Below are positions 53,247 to 61,140 of a stretch of 64,000 bases of DNA, piece by piece. This DNA comes from Pedobacter sp. KBS0701. Its GTDB lineage: Bacteria; Bacteroidota; Bacteroidia; Sphingobacteriales; Sphingobacteriaceae. The DNA lies in contig NZ_CP042171.1 in NCBI RefSeq assembly GCF_005938645.2, positions 2,914,001 through 2,978,000 of the forward strand. The letters are read 5' to 3'. The number at the start of each line of letters is the position of its first letter. Position 1 is the stretch's first letter. The notes beneath the pieces are model-generated. The model was not told the DNA's origin. It worked only from the letters and a program-made list of their open reading frames with translations, and did no database searches. A program made the translations under genes and the position numbers.

Positions 53247-53276
53247 TTATGATATTTATATTTTAGAGTATCATAA
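53247..53276. promoter_or_regulatory. Palindrome upstream of the barrel gene
   Basis: TTATGATA (53247-53254) pairs perfectly with TATCATAA (53269-53276) across 14 bp, 10 bp before the ATG at 53287. It could be an operator, or the end of the previous transcript. Confidence 0.4.
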
Positions 53277-53286
53277 TTCTAATCCT

Positions 53287-55650
53287 ATGACCAAACACTG
53301 TCCTGTATTTCTTTTTCTCCTATTTACTGTTTTTGTGAATTCCGGAAAAGCGATGGCTCAGGACGTACAGTTATCAGGAACAGTCGTCGGATCGGGGCAA
53401 AAGCCTTTGGATTTTGTTACGGTATCAGTTTTAAAAATTGATTCCCTCCATCAACTCAGACAAACATTTAGTAACGAGAAAGGCTTTTTTTCCTTAACAA
53501 TCCCACGAGGAGATTATGTATTATTATTGAAACAGGTAGGGCGGGAGATATTCAAAAAAAGAATGGTGCTCAGCGACAATACTGATCTTGGTCAAATTAA
53601 TGTTGAATCACCTATCCAGCTTAATGCCATAACCGTCACCGGTCAGAAGATACTTATTGAACGAAAGGTTGACCGCCTGGTTTTTAACCTTTCTAATTCT
53701 CCGGCATCATCTGGCATTAGTGGTTTTGAGGCATTAGCCATGACTCCGCTCATTGATACAAGAGATGAAAATAGCCTAAAAATCGTTGGCAAAAGCCAGG
53801 TAGCGATGATGATTGACGGTCGGTTGCTACCGCTTCAGGGAGAAGACATCGTTAATTATTTAAAATCTCTAAGATCTGACAACATCGAGAAAATTGAAAT
53901 TATTACAGCTCCCCCCTCAAAATATGATGCGGTAGGAAATTCGGGAATTATTAATATTATCTTAAAAAAAAATAAAAATAAGGGTCTTAGCGGAACAGTT
54001 AGCAATACTTATTCACAACGTAAATATGGATCAGACAATATAAATACCACACTTAACTACCAAACCAATAAATTGGGAATTACAGGAAATCTGGGTGTCA
54101 ATTATGATAAAGCAATTCCCTACGAAAATTTTGATATCAAAAATGCTGATAACGAATACTTATTGCTGCAAAAAAATGACCGAACGGATATTAAGCATGA
54201 CTATGTTATCAGCTTAAACACAACCTATACAGCTAGCAGTAAATCCAAATTATGGGTTTCTTATGATTTTCGGCCCCGAAAATCAGATATCGAAATTTCA
54301 AGTTCCGCGTATTATCCCGCAACATCTGTAAAAAACGATTCATCGATCTTAACAAACGTTCAAAGAGAACGAAAAATCCAATCACATATAGCCAATATCA
54401 ATTATGAGGTTAAAATTGGTAAAGACAGTTCAGAAAGGAAACTATCTTTATCCACAAATTATCTTAACAATTTCAAAAAGGAGCCGAACTATTTTGAGAT
54501 TTTAAACAACCCTCAATTTAACTTTACTAAAACCGATAATGATGTCAGATATCAAATATGGTCTGGCCAATCAGATTTGAACCTGCCGAATAGAGTTGTA
54601 AATGTTGAAACAGGCGTAAAGTTTACTAAAATCGAAAACAGTCTTTATCAGGATTTAAGTACCAGCTTAAACACTGCGACCCAATCAAATAACTTTGCCT
54701 ATGATGAGAAAATTTACAGCGCTTACCTAACTTTGGCTAAGAAGGTAAGCCAACAACTTGAAATTAGCAGCGGTTTAAGGTACGAAAATTCCCAGGTTGA
54801 TTTAGTGCTGGGTGAAAAGATCAAAAAGTCTTTAGGTTCGTTCTTTCCCTCTTTCTATATCACCTATACAACAAAGGAGCATGGGGTTTATTCCCTGAAT
54901 TATACCAAACGAATTAACCGGCCAGATTTTCAATCATTAAATCCATATAAATTGTTCACCAATTCAAACGTGTATTCTGTCGGCAATCCGCTTTTAAATC
55001 CGTCGATCAATCATAATTTTGAGCTTTCTTACTCTAAAGACAATTTTTCGATTAACGCATTTTGGCAATATGAAAAAAATGGATATTCAAGCATTTTCGG
55101 CTTAGATGCTGCAGGAGACAATTACACCGCGATTGATAATTTCTTCAACAAGAGTAGTGCAGGACTTTACATTACTTATTACAAATCGTTAACGCCATGG
55201 TGGCAGGTACAGGCTACCGGTGATTTTGAGTATCAGCATTCACACAGTTTCATCCAACAATACTTAGGCCAAAGTGGCACCTCATTTTATTACAATATCC
55301 AAAATAATGTTTTCCTGAATCAAAAGAAAACTTTCAAAATGAACATCGGATTTTGGCAAAATCTGCCAAGAAATGATATTAATATCCATTGGAAAGGCGC
55401 TTCAAATCTAAGTGCCGCGCTTAACTATACAACATTGCAAAAGGCACTGGTGATCAATATTGGCGTTTACGACATCCTGCGAACAAATTTGAGCCGAGGC
55501 CAAATGTACAATGATAATTATATAAGAAGCTTTAATAACTATTACGATGCACGAAAGGTAGTTATTGGCATGACATACAATTTTGGAAACAGAAATATTA
55601 AAGAAAATCGAAAAAAAGGAAATTTTGAAGAAAATCAAAGGGCTACATAG
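53287..55650 (+). CDS. Outer-membrane beta-barrel (TonB-type receptor) of the RiPP locus
   Basis: A 787-aa protein with signal peptide MTKHCPVFLFLLFTVFVNSG, cleaved near AQD. A CarboxypepD_reg-like domain covers about 30-100 (GTVVGSGQKPLDFVTVSVLK). A plug follows, with GKSQVAMMIDGRLLPLQGED and KIEIITAPPSKYDAVGNSGI. An OMP_b-brl_3-type barrel ends VVIGMTYNFGNRN with a basic tail. It lies 119 bp upstream of the precursor gene on the same strand. Barrels of this type often accompany peptide loci in Bacteroidota. A role in uptake, immunity or export of the peptide is inference. Confidence 0.9.
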   Translation: MTKHCPVFLFLLFTVFVNSGKAMAQDVQLSGTVVGSGQKPLDFVTVSVLKIDSLHQLRQTFSNEKGFFSLTIPRGDYVLLLKQVGREIFKKRMVLSDNTDLGQINVESPIQLNAITVTGQKILIERKVDRLVFNLSNSPASSGISGFEALAMTPLIDTRDENSLKIVGKSQVAMMIDGRLLPLQGEDIVNYLKSLRSDNIEKIEIITAPPSKYDAVGNSGIINIILKKNKNKGLSGTVSNTYSQRKYGSDNINTTLNYQTNKLGITGNLGVNYDKAIPYENFDIKNADNEYLLLQKNDRTDIKHDYVISLNTTYTASSKSKLWVSYDFRPRKSDIEISSSAYYPATSVKNDSSILTNVQRERKIQSHIANINYEVKIGKDSSERKLSLSTNYLNNFKKEPNYFEILNNPQFNFTKTDNDVRYQIWSGQSDLNLPNRVVNVETGVKFTKIENSLYQDLSTSLNTATQSNNFAYDEKIYSAYLTLAKKVSQQLEISSGLRYENSQVDLVLGEKIKKSLGSFFPSFYITYTTKEHGVYSLNYTKRINRPDFQSLNPYKLFTNSNVYSVGNPLLNPSINHNFELSYSKDNFSINAFWQYEKNGYSSIFGLDAAGDNYTAIDNFFNKSSAGLYITYYKSLTPWWQVQATGDFEYQHSHSFIQQYLGQSGTSFYYNIQNNVFLNQKKTFKMNIGFWQNLPRNDINIHWKGASNLSAALNYTTLQKALVINIGVYDILRTNLSRGQMYNDNYIRSFNNYYDARKVVIGMTYNFGNRNIKENRKKGNFEENQRAT

Positions 55651-55769
55651 AATTAGTTCGGGTTCTTTTGATGGTTTAGTAAAGCACAGTTTATGATTAA
55701 GATAGACATTCAACGCAGGCTTAACAATGTAAAACTTTAGCCAATTATTTAACATAAATCTTTTAAACA

Positions 55770-55970
55770 ATGAAAAGCAAAATGCTGAAAGACGCTCTAC
55801 AAAAATTCAACAGTGTTGAGAATGCGTCACAAGGTTCTGACCTTGAGCCAATTACTATCGAAGAAGCCTTCAGGATAGTAGGCGGAACTCAGGAAAGCGT
55901 GGTTAAAGACTGTGGTACCTGGGGTGGGGCTTGCACCACCTGGGGTGGTTCATGTGGAACATGGGGTTGA
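55770..55970 (+). CDS. RiPP precursor peptide with three Cys/Trp heptads
   Basis: A 66-aa peptide. The leader (1-39) is rich in charged residues and ends EEAFRIVGG, a double-glycine site for C39 peptidases. The core is 27 residues, TQESVVKD followed by three repeats of a seven-residue unit C-[GT]-T-W-G-G-[AS]. Cys48, Cys55 and Cys62 and Trp51, Trp58 and Trp65 are each spaced by 7. A radical SAM gene follows after a hairpin, and a C39 exporter is in the same operon. The codons of the repeats differ (GGTACC, ACCACC, GGAACA), so the pattern is held by selection at protein level. Crosslinking of Cys or Trp is likely. Confidence 0.92.
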   Translation: MKSKMLKDALQKFNSVENASQGSDLEPITIEEAFRIVGGTQESVVKDCGTWGGACTTWGGSCGTWG

Positions 55971-55982
55971 TCCATAGCTACA

Positions 55983-56009
55983 TAATGGGCCGCGTGTTGC
56001 GGCCCATTA
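55983..56009 (+). terminator. Strong hairpin between precursor and radical SAM genes (possible attenuator)
   Basis: An 11-bp perfect stem TAATGGGCCGC/GCGGCCCATTA with a 5-nt loop (GTGTT), followed by ATTTCTTT. It lies 12 bp past the precursor stop. A partial terminator here would give much precursor and little enzyme from one promoter, as in other RiPP operons. Confidence 0.8.
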
Positions 56010-56042
56010 ATTTCTTTCACATAACATCTAAATTTTATTACG

Positions 56043-57404
56043 ATGTATAAAGTATCAAAATATCTGATCTTCAGTGATGTCTTGGATGATACACAAGAAG
56101 ATTCCAAACGAATTGCTTATTCAACACGTACCGGTGAGGCTTTGATGATATCGGATTCACTTTACAATTCAATAAAGGGAAATGATTTTAAAGAGCTGAA
56201 ATCGCCTGTTCTTCAAACACTCTTCAAAACAGAAATTATAGTTCCGGATGAAGAAAACGAATTCGAAACGATCTTAAACCAAAATATAGAAGCAGAAAAG
56301 GACAACAATTCATTGTCTTTTGTAATTCAACCAACAGCAAATTGTCAGCTGGGATGTCATTATTGCGGGCAGTCTCATGCCAAGCATACCATGAACGATG
56401 ATTTGATCCCTAAAATAATGGATCGGATTTCACACATGTCATCAAAAAAGAGAATTGATTCTCTCAACATCACCTGGTTCGGTGGTGAGCCATTAATGGG
56501 ATACAGCCAGATCAAGAAGCTGAGTTCAAGGTTTATAGATTTATGTAATGAAGAAAAATGGTATTATAACTGTAAAATTGTTACTAACGCTGTAAGCTTA
56601 AAGAAAAATATTTCATTAGAACTGATCAATGACTGCAAGGTAACTTATTTTCAGATCACCATCGACGGAATGAAGGAGTTCCATGATAAAAGACGGGTAA
56701 CTAAAGTAGACGCTAATGGAACCTTTGATATCATTCTTACTAACCTCTTAGATTTATTAGACCTGGAGGAGTTTAAAACTAATCGATGTTTTGTTGAGAT
56801 AAGAATGAATATCGATAGTACAAACTATCAGAGCATTCCTGACTTAATTAATTTGCTGGCAGAAAAGCGAGTTCATGAAAAGAACGTCGGGCTAACTTTT
56901 GCCGCCATTCTTGACTGGGGAGGAAATGGTGCTTCAAACGACAGTCTTTCAAATGATTTCTTTGCTGAAAAAGAAATTGAATGGTATTTATTTGCAGCAT
57001 CTAAAGGTTTCAAGATAAACGGTATCGTACCGTCAAGGCAGTTTTCGCCTTGTATGGTAGTTGATCAAAGCGCCGAGGTCTTCGATGCGTATGGTAACAT
57101 ATTTGCCTGTTATGAATTACCTATCACCCCGGCATTCGAAAGCCCGGAATTTAAAATAGGCAATTTAAAGCTCCCTCCCGAAACTGATAATAAGGAGGCT
57201 ATCCCTCGTAATTGGTTCAAAGACATAAAAAACAATATTTCCTGGTGTCCAAACTGTACGTACTTCCCTGTTTGTGGCGGAGGATGTCCGAAGGATTGGT
57301 ATAACAGTAAACCGGCATGTCCATCATTCAAATTTAACGGTGGCGACAGGTTGATATTACAGCATTTGCTAAACAATACCGAGAATATTACTGAATTAAT
57401 TTAG
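56043..57404 (+). CDS. Radical SAM/SPASM peptide maturase
   Basis: A 453-aa enzyme. The N-terminal 90 residues look like a peptide-binding region (YKVSKYLIFSDVLDDTQEDS, then GEALMISDSLYNSIKGN). The radical SAM cluster motif is Cys101-x3-Cys105-x2-Cys108 (ANCQLGCHYCGQ), and the GGEP motif is NITWFGGEPLMGYSQI. The SPASM domain for auxiliary clusters shows FSPCMVV and IFACYELP, then CPNCTYFPVCGGGCPKDW, fitting C-x2-C-x5-C-x3-C, and PACPSF. It probably forms carbon or thioether crosslinks on the Cys/Trp core. Confidence 0.95.
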   Translation: MYKVSKYLIFSDVLDDTQEDSKRIAYSTRTGEALMISDSLYNSIKGNDFKELKSPVLQTLFKTEIIVPDEENEFETILNQNIEAEKDNNSLSFVIQPTANCQLGCHYCGQSHAKHTMNDDLIPKIMDRISHMSSKKRIDSLNITWFGGEPLMGYSQIKKLSSRFIDLCNEEKWYYNCKIVTNAVSLKKNISLELINDCKVTYFQITIDGMKEFHDKRRVTKVDANGTFDIILTNLLDLLDLEEFKTNRCFVEIRMNIDSTNYQSIPDLINLLAEKRVHEKNVGLTFAAILDWGGNGASNDSLSNDFFAEKEIEWYLFAASKGFKINGIVPSRQFSPCMVVDQSAEVFDAYGNIFACYELPITPAFESPEFKIGNLKLPPETDNKEAIPRNWFKDIKNNISWCPNCTYFPVCGGGCPKDWYNSKPACPSFKFNGGDRLILQHLLNNTENITELI

Positions 57405-57425
57405 AAGCCCATAAAAACTGACCTC

Positions 57426-58391
57426 ATGAATACTTCGTTATCAGATCATCTACAATCAATTATTGGCCTAGACTATATTCAAAAGCACAATTTAGACAAA
57501 AATCATGTCTTTTACTCTATCCACAATAAACTTTTGGGTGAGGTTTCTGCAGATGAAAGAATGAACATATTATTTCATTTTGAGGAAATTAAAAAAATCC
57601 TAAGCCGGGCGAGGCGAAGTCAAATGAATGTAGCCAACCTTGCTTTAAAGGGATTGGAAAAGCTCAACCTGACATACACTAACCAAATTGCAGGAATTGG
57701 TATGGAGTCCATACACTTACCTATGCTGGCGTATCTTGATTACGTCAATGAAAATTTCGACCTGGCTGAATTGCATTTAACAAGAAGTATAGAGTTATTA
57801 CAAGTATTAATTGACCACGGAATTGAAGATTGTAAAATAGCATCCCTTGAACAATATCTAAATCTGTTTAAGGTTTATATGAATGTAGGTAAAGTTGACC
57901 AGGCAGTATCTATCGTGTTAAATTTACTTTCTTACACAATTGGTTATCCGTCGGGGCCAATAAATTTCTCATCGCTCCGAACACACTCCCGGAACGAGCA
58001 ATTAGATGTTTTGCATTTTTACGTGAACAGCATATTTAAATTTCTGCTTTTAAAAACCAGGAAGGATACGTTGTTATCTACCTCAGTAAAGGTGGCGGTG
58101 CTTGAAAAGTTAGCACTGGACTTACAGTGCTCAGATCTGGACAATGATCTTATCCCTAATCTTAAACAAATGATATTGTTCGTTATAAATGGTAATTATG
58201 AACAGGAGGACTTTACTGCGGTCGTGCCGATAGAAACAATTTTTTCTCCTGATGTTCCATCTTTTCTACAATTCCAGATTTTACAACGAATGATTTATCC
58301 GGAAAATGGCTTGTTGATTTCGGGAGAAACTACTATTGATATGGAGATATTGAAGATATACGCCAAAAATGTATTGGAATTGACGCTGTAG
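57426..58391 (+). CDS. Hypothetical helical accessory protein of the RiPP locus
   Basis: A 321-aa protein, 21 bp after the radical SAM gene and 12 bp before the exporter, so surely in the operon. Almost all helical, with hydrophobic heptads (SRARRSQMNVANLALKGLEK, DLAELHLTRSIELLQVLIDH, YMNVGKVDQAVSIVLNLLSY). Pairs of helices hint at TPR-like solenoid repeats, common in peptide-binding or scaffold proteins. There is no signal peptide or catalytic motif. It could bind the leader, present the substrate to the maturase, or give immunity. No family is recognised. Confidence 0.8.
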   Translation: MNTSLSDHLQSIIGLDYIQKHNLDKNHVFYSIHNKLLGEVSADERMNILFHFEEIKKILSRARRSQMNVANLALKGLEKLNLTYTNQIAGIGMESIHLPMLAYLDYVNENFDLAELHLTRSIELLQVLIDHGIEDCKIASLEQYLNLFKVYMNVGKVDQAVSIVLNLLSYTIGYPSGPINFSSLRTHSRNEQLDVLHFYVNSIFKFLLLKTRKDTLLSTSVKVAVLEKLALDLQCSDLDNDLIPNLKQMILFVINGNYEQEDFTAVVPIETIFSPDVPSFLQFQILQRMIYPENGLLISGETTIDMEILKIYAKNVLELTL

Positions 58392-58403
58392 GATAAACTA
58401 GCT

Positions 58404-60623
58404 ATGAAAAAAAAGTTTTGTGCGCAATATGATAGTTTTGATTGCGGTCCTGCCTGTCTTTCCATGATAGCGTCTTTTTATGGCAGGGATTACGATTTGA
58501 GATTTTTAAGAAGCAAAAGTTTTCTTAACCGCAAAGGTGTTAGCCTTCAGGGAATTTGTGAAGCGGGTGAATTTATTGGGCTTGATCATTTTTCCGCAAA
58601 ATTGACGCTGAACACCTTGGGGGCAAAAAATAACGAGGTTAAAATGCCCTGCATAATTCATTGGAATCAAAATCATTTTGTTGTTTTATACAAAATATCA
58701 AAGAACTTATTCACCCATAAAAACAAATATTTAATTGCAGATCCGGCCTATGGCTTTATTACTTTAACAGAGGAGAAGTTTTTAAAAGGGTGGATCACAA
58801 AGGGAGATAAGGGAATAGTACTTTTCCTTACGCCCGGAACCGGGTTTTATACAAAAGAAAATATTCCTGAGCAGAAATTGTCGGCGGGCTTTTTGTTTAA
58901 ATATTTAGAACCCCACAAACGACAGGTGTTCTGGATGTTTCTATTATTGCTGCTGGGCACTTTAACCACATTGGTTTTCCCAATTCTTACTCAAAAACTG
59001 ATAGACGACGGCGTAAATAAAAAAAACTTAAATATTGTTGGTTATATTTTGCTTGCTCAATTGGCGTGCTTTTTGGGAAATGTTGTCTTTGGCATTTTAC
59101 GGAACTGGATTGTTCTCGGCGTTGGCACAAGAATTAATATTCAAATTATTTCGAATTTCCTTAAAAAGCTTTTGAAGTTGCCAATTGGTTTTTTTGAAAC
59201 AAAAATAACCGGCGACTTCAATCAGCGCATTCAAGATCATGAGCGAATAGAGCAGTTTTTGACTTCTCAAAGCCTGCTTATACTTTTTTCCACGATAACT
59301 TTTTCTGTATTTTTTGGTGTATTGTGGTATTACGATTATAGGATACTGTTAGTTTATTTTATTTTAACTGCTGCTTCTATTCTCTGGTCGATATACTGGA
59401 TGAAAAATCGAAAGATGTTGGATTATTTTCGTTTTCAACAAAAAAGCGAGAGCCAGGAATCGATCTATGAGATTATCAATGGTGTTTCTGAAATGAAACT
59501 CAATCAGTTCGAAGCCTATAAAAGAGATAAGTGGGAGTTAATACAGGATAAACTTTTTAAAATTAACATCAGGATTTTGAAATTAGATCAAATTCAAATG
59601 TTTGGTTTTGAGTTCATTAATCAGTTCAAAAATATTCTTGTAACGTTTCTTTCGGCAACGTTTGTTATTCAGGGACGGATGACGTTGGGCGCTCTTTTAA
59701 GTATATCCTATATTATCGGTCAAATGAGCGGTCCTATAAGTCAGGTGATCACTTTTCTTAAATCTTTACAGGATGCAAAATTAAGTCTTTTAAGGCTTAA
59801 TGAAGTGCAGGAACATCCAGAAGAAGAAAAAGCCGGCCAGGCACCTTTAATGAGTGAAAAATTTCTTTATCAAAATGGCATACAAAAGGGCATATATTTC
59901 AACAACGTTTCCTTTCAGTATGAAGGGCCGCAATCATCTTATGTGTTAAAAGATATTAACCTTTTTATACCCGAAGGAAAAGTAACAGCTATAGTCGGGG
60001 CAAGCGGAAGTGGAAAAACTACCCTGATGAAATTGCTTTTAAAGTTTTATGAACCTGTAAGTGGTGAAATTATATTTAATCATTTAAACCTTAAGGATAT
60101 TTCTGCAGAAAGTTTAAGAAAGAATTGTGGCGTTGTAATGCAGGATGGATTTATTTTTTCAGACACGATTGAACGAAATATCGTTACAGGAGACGATGAT
60201 ATAAATTATGAATGGCTCAACGAATCTATTTTAATCGCTAATTTAAAATCGTTCATAGATGAACTGCCCCTCGGGCTCAATACTAAAATTGGTGCCGCCG
60301 GTAACGGAATTTCCGGCGGGCAGAAGCAACGCATTTTAATGGCAAGAGCTATTTATAAAAATCCATATTTCATTTTATTTGACGAAGCTACATCTGCTTT
60401 AGATGCCGAAAACGAGCGGGTGATTCATCAAAATCTACAGAGATTTTTCGAGGGAAAAACTGTTATCATTATTGCACATCGTTTGTCTACAGTTAAAAAT
60501 GCAGATCAAATCATTGTCATAAAGAAAGGTCAGATAGCAGAACAAGGTAACCACAAGCATTTGGTTTCAACACGAAAGGATTATTATAATCTTGTAAAGA
60601 ACCAACTTGAACTTGGGACATAA
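58404..60623 (+). CDS. Peptidase-containing ABC exporter (C39/PCAT)
   Basis: A 739-aa half transporter. The N-terminal C39 peptidase has catalytic Cys14 (YDSFDCGPACLSMIASF), His91 (IIHWNQNHFVVLYK) and Asp113 (YLIADPAYGF). The membrane domain has about six helices (residues 165-440). The ATPase has Walker A GASGSGKTT (about 531-539), signature ISGGQKQR (about 635) and Walker B FILFDEATSALD. It cleaves the precursor after Gly-Gly and exports the core. No HlyD-type adaptor is nearby, which is unusual for a Gram-negative exporter. Confidence 0.96.
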   Translation: MKKKFCAQYDSFDCGPACLSMIASFYGRDYDLRFLRSKSFLNRKGVSLQGICEAGEFIGLDHFSAKLTLNTLGAKNNEVKMPCIIHWNQNHFVVLYKISKNLFTHKNKYLIADPAYGFITLTEEKFLKGWITKGDKGIVLFLTPGTGFYTKENIPEQKLSAGFLFKYLEPHKRQVFWMFLLLLLGTLTTLVFPILTQKLIDDGVNKKNLNIVGYILLAQLACFLGNVVFGILRNWIVLGVGTRINIQIISNFLKKLLKLPIGFFETKITGDFNQRIQDHERIEQFLTSQSLLILFSTITFSVFFGVLWYYDYRILLVYFILTAASILWSIYWMKNRKMLDYFRFQQKSESQESIYEIINGVSEMKLNQFEAYKRDKWELIQDKLFKINIRILKLDQIQMFGFEFINQFKNILVTFLSATFVIQGRMTLGALLSISYIIGQMSGPISQVITFLKSLQDAKLSLLRLNEVQEHPEEEKAGQAPLMSEKFLYQNGIQKGIYFNNVSFQYEGPQSSYVLKDINLFIPEGKVTAIVGASGSGKTTLMKLLLKFYEPVSGEIIFNHLNLKDISAESLRKNCGVVMQDGFIFSDTIERNIVTGDDDINYEWLNESILIANLKSFIDELPLGLNTKIGAAGNGISGGQKQRILMARAIYKNPYFILFDEATSALDAENERVIHQNLQRFFEGKTVIIIAHRLSTVKNADQIIVIKKGQIAEQGNHKHLVSTRKDYYNLVKNQLELGT

Positions 60624-60703
60624 CCAGCCCCGGTCTGATTTATTTCACGATAAAGGAACGTCGTATAGACTAATACATCATAAATAGCAAAGCCAATTAC
60701 CTG

Positions 60704-61112
60704 TTAACCAATAAGGACAGCGCCGCGGTCGTCATCCTCGGATTGATTACCTGCGCCCGCTGTTACCGCTTGTTTAGGCTTTACCTCTGTTGCCTGTTCG
60801 CTTTTGCCGGTTACTGAAAACAGTTTAATAGTATCGCAGGTGCAAATTAATCTTGACTGCAAACCTTTGGTTTGGCTTTGGTAGGCTTGTGCTTCCACCC
60901 ACCTGGAAATCTCTACTACTGCGCCTTTGCGGAGGTACTCGGCAAGGTCGGTATTGCGCCAATAGGTTTAATTAACGAACATGGCTTTTCCCTTTTTTTC
61001 GCCCGCTTTGTTCTTTCATTTTTCGTTAATGGCTACGGTAAAATTGATAAGACTTTTGTCTTTAACCGTTTTAACCTCTTTATTTCCGGTTAAATCTTCC
61101 TGTGAATAACAT
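60704..61112 (-). pseudogene. ssb: Decayed single-stranded DNA-binding protein (ssb) gene
   Basis: On the minus strand from the ATG at 61112: MLFTGR, then a single-base frame change, then LTGNKEVKTVKDKSLINFTV, AINEK, a stop in place of a Trp codon (TGA), KNKAGEKKGKAMFVN, a second stop, TYWRNTDLAEYLRKGAVVEI, EAQAYQSQTKGLQSRLICTC, DTIKLFSVTGKSEQATEVKP and a tail to the stop at 60704. The order and motifs are those of an SSB OB-fold. The WRNTDLAEYLRKGAVVEISG-type sequence is typical of SSBs on Bacteroidota conjugative elements. One frameshift and two nonsense codons show decay. Confidence 0.88.
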
Positions 61113-61140
61113 AATTTTAATCTTTGGGCTGAATTATATT

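Noticed and set aside
55651..55769. A separate promoter for the RiPP precursor
   Set aside because: No TAnnTTTG core was found in these 119 bp, so a promoter cannot be supported by eye even though one is plausible.
60872..61093. 73-codon plus-strand frame
   Set aside because: It is the complement of the decayed ssb sequence, which explains the open frame.
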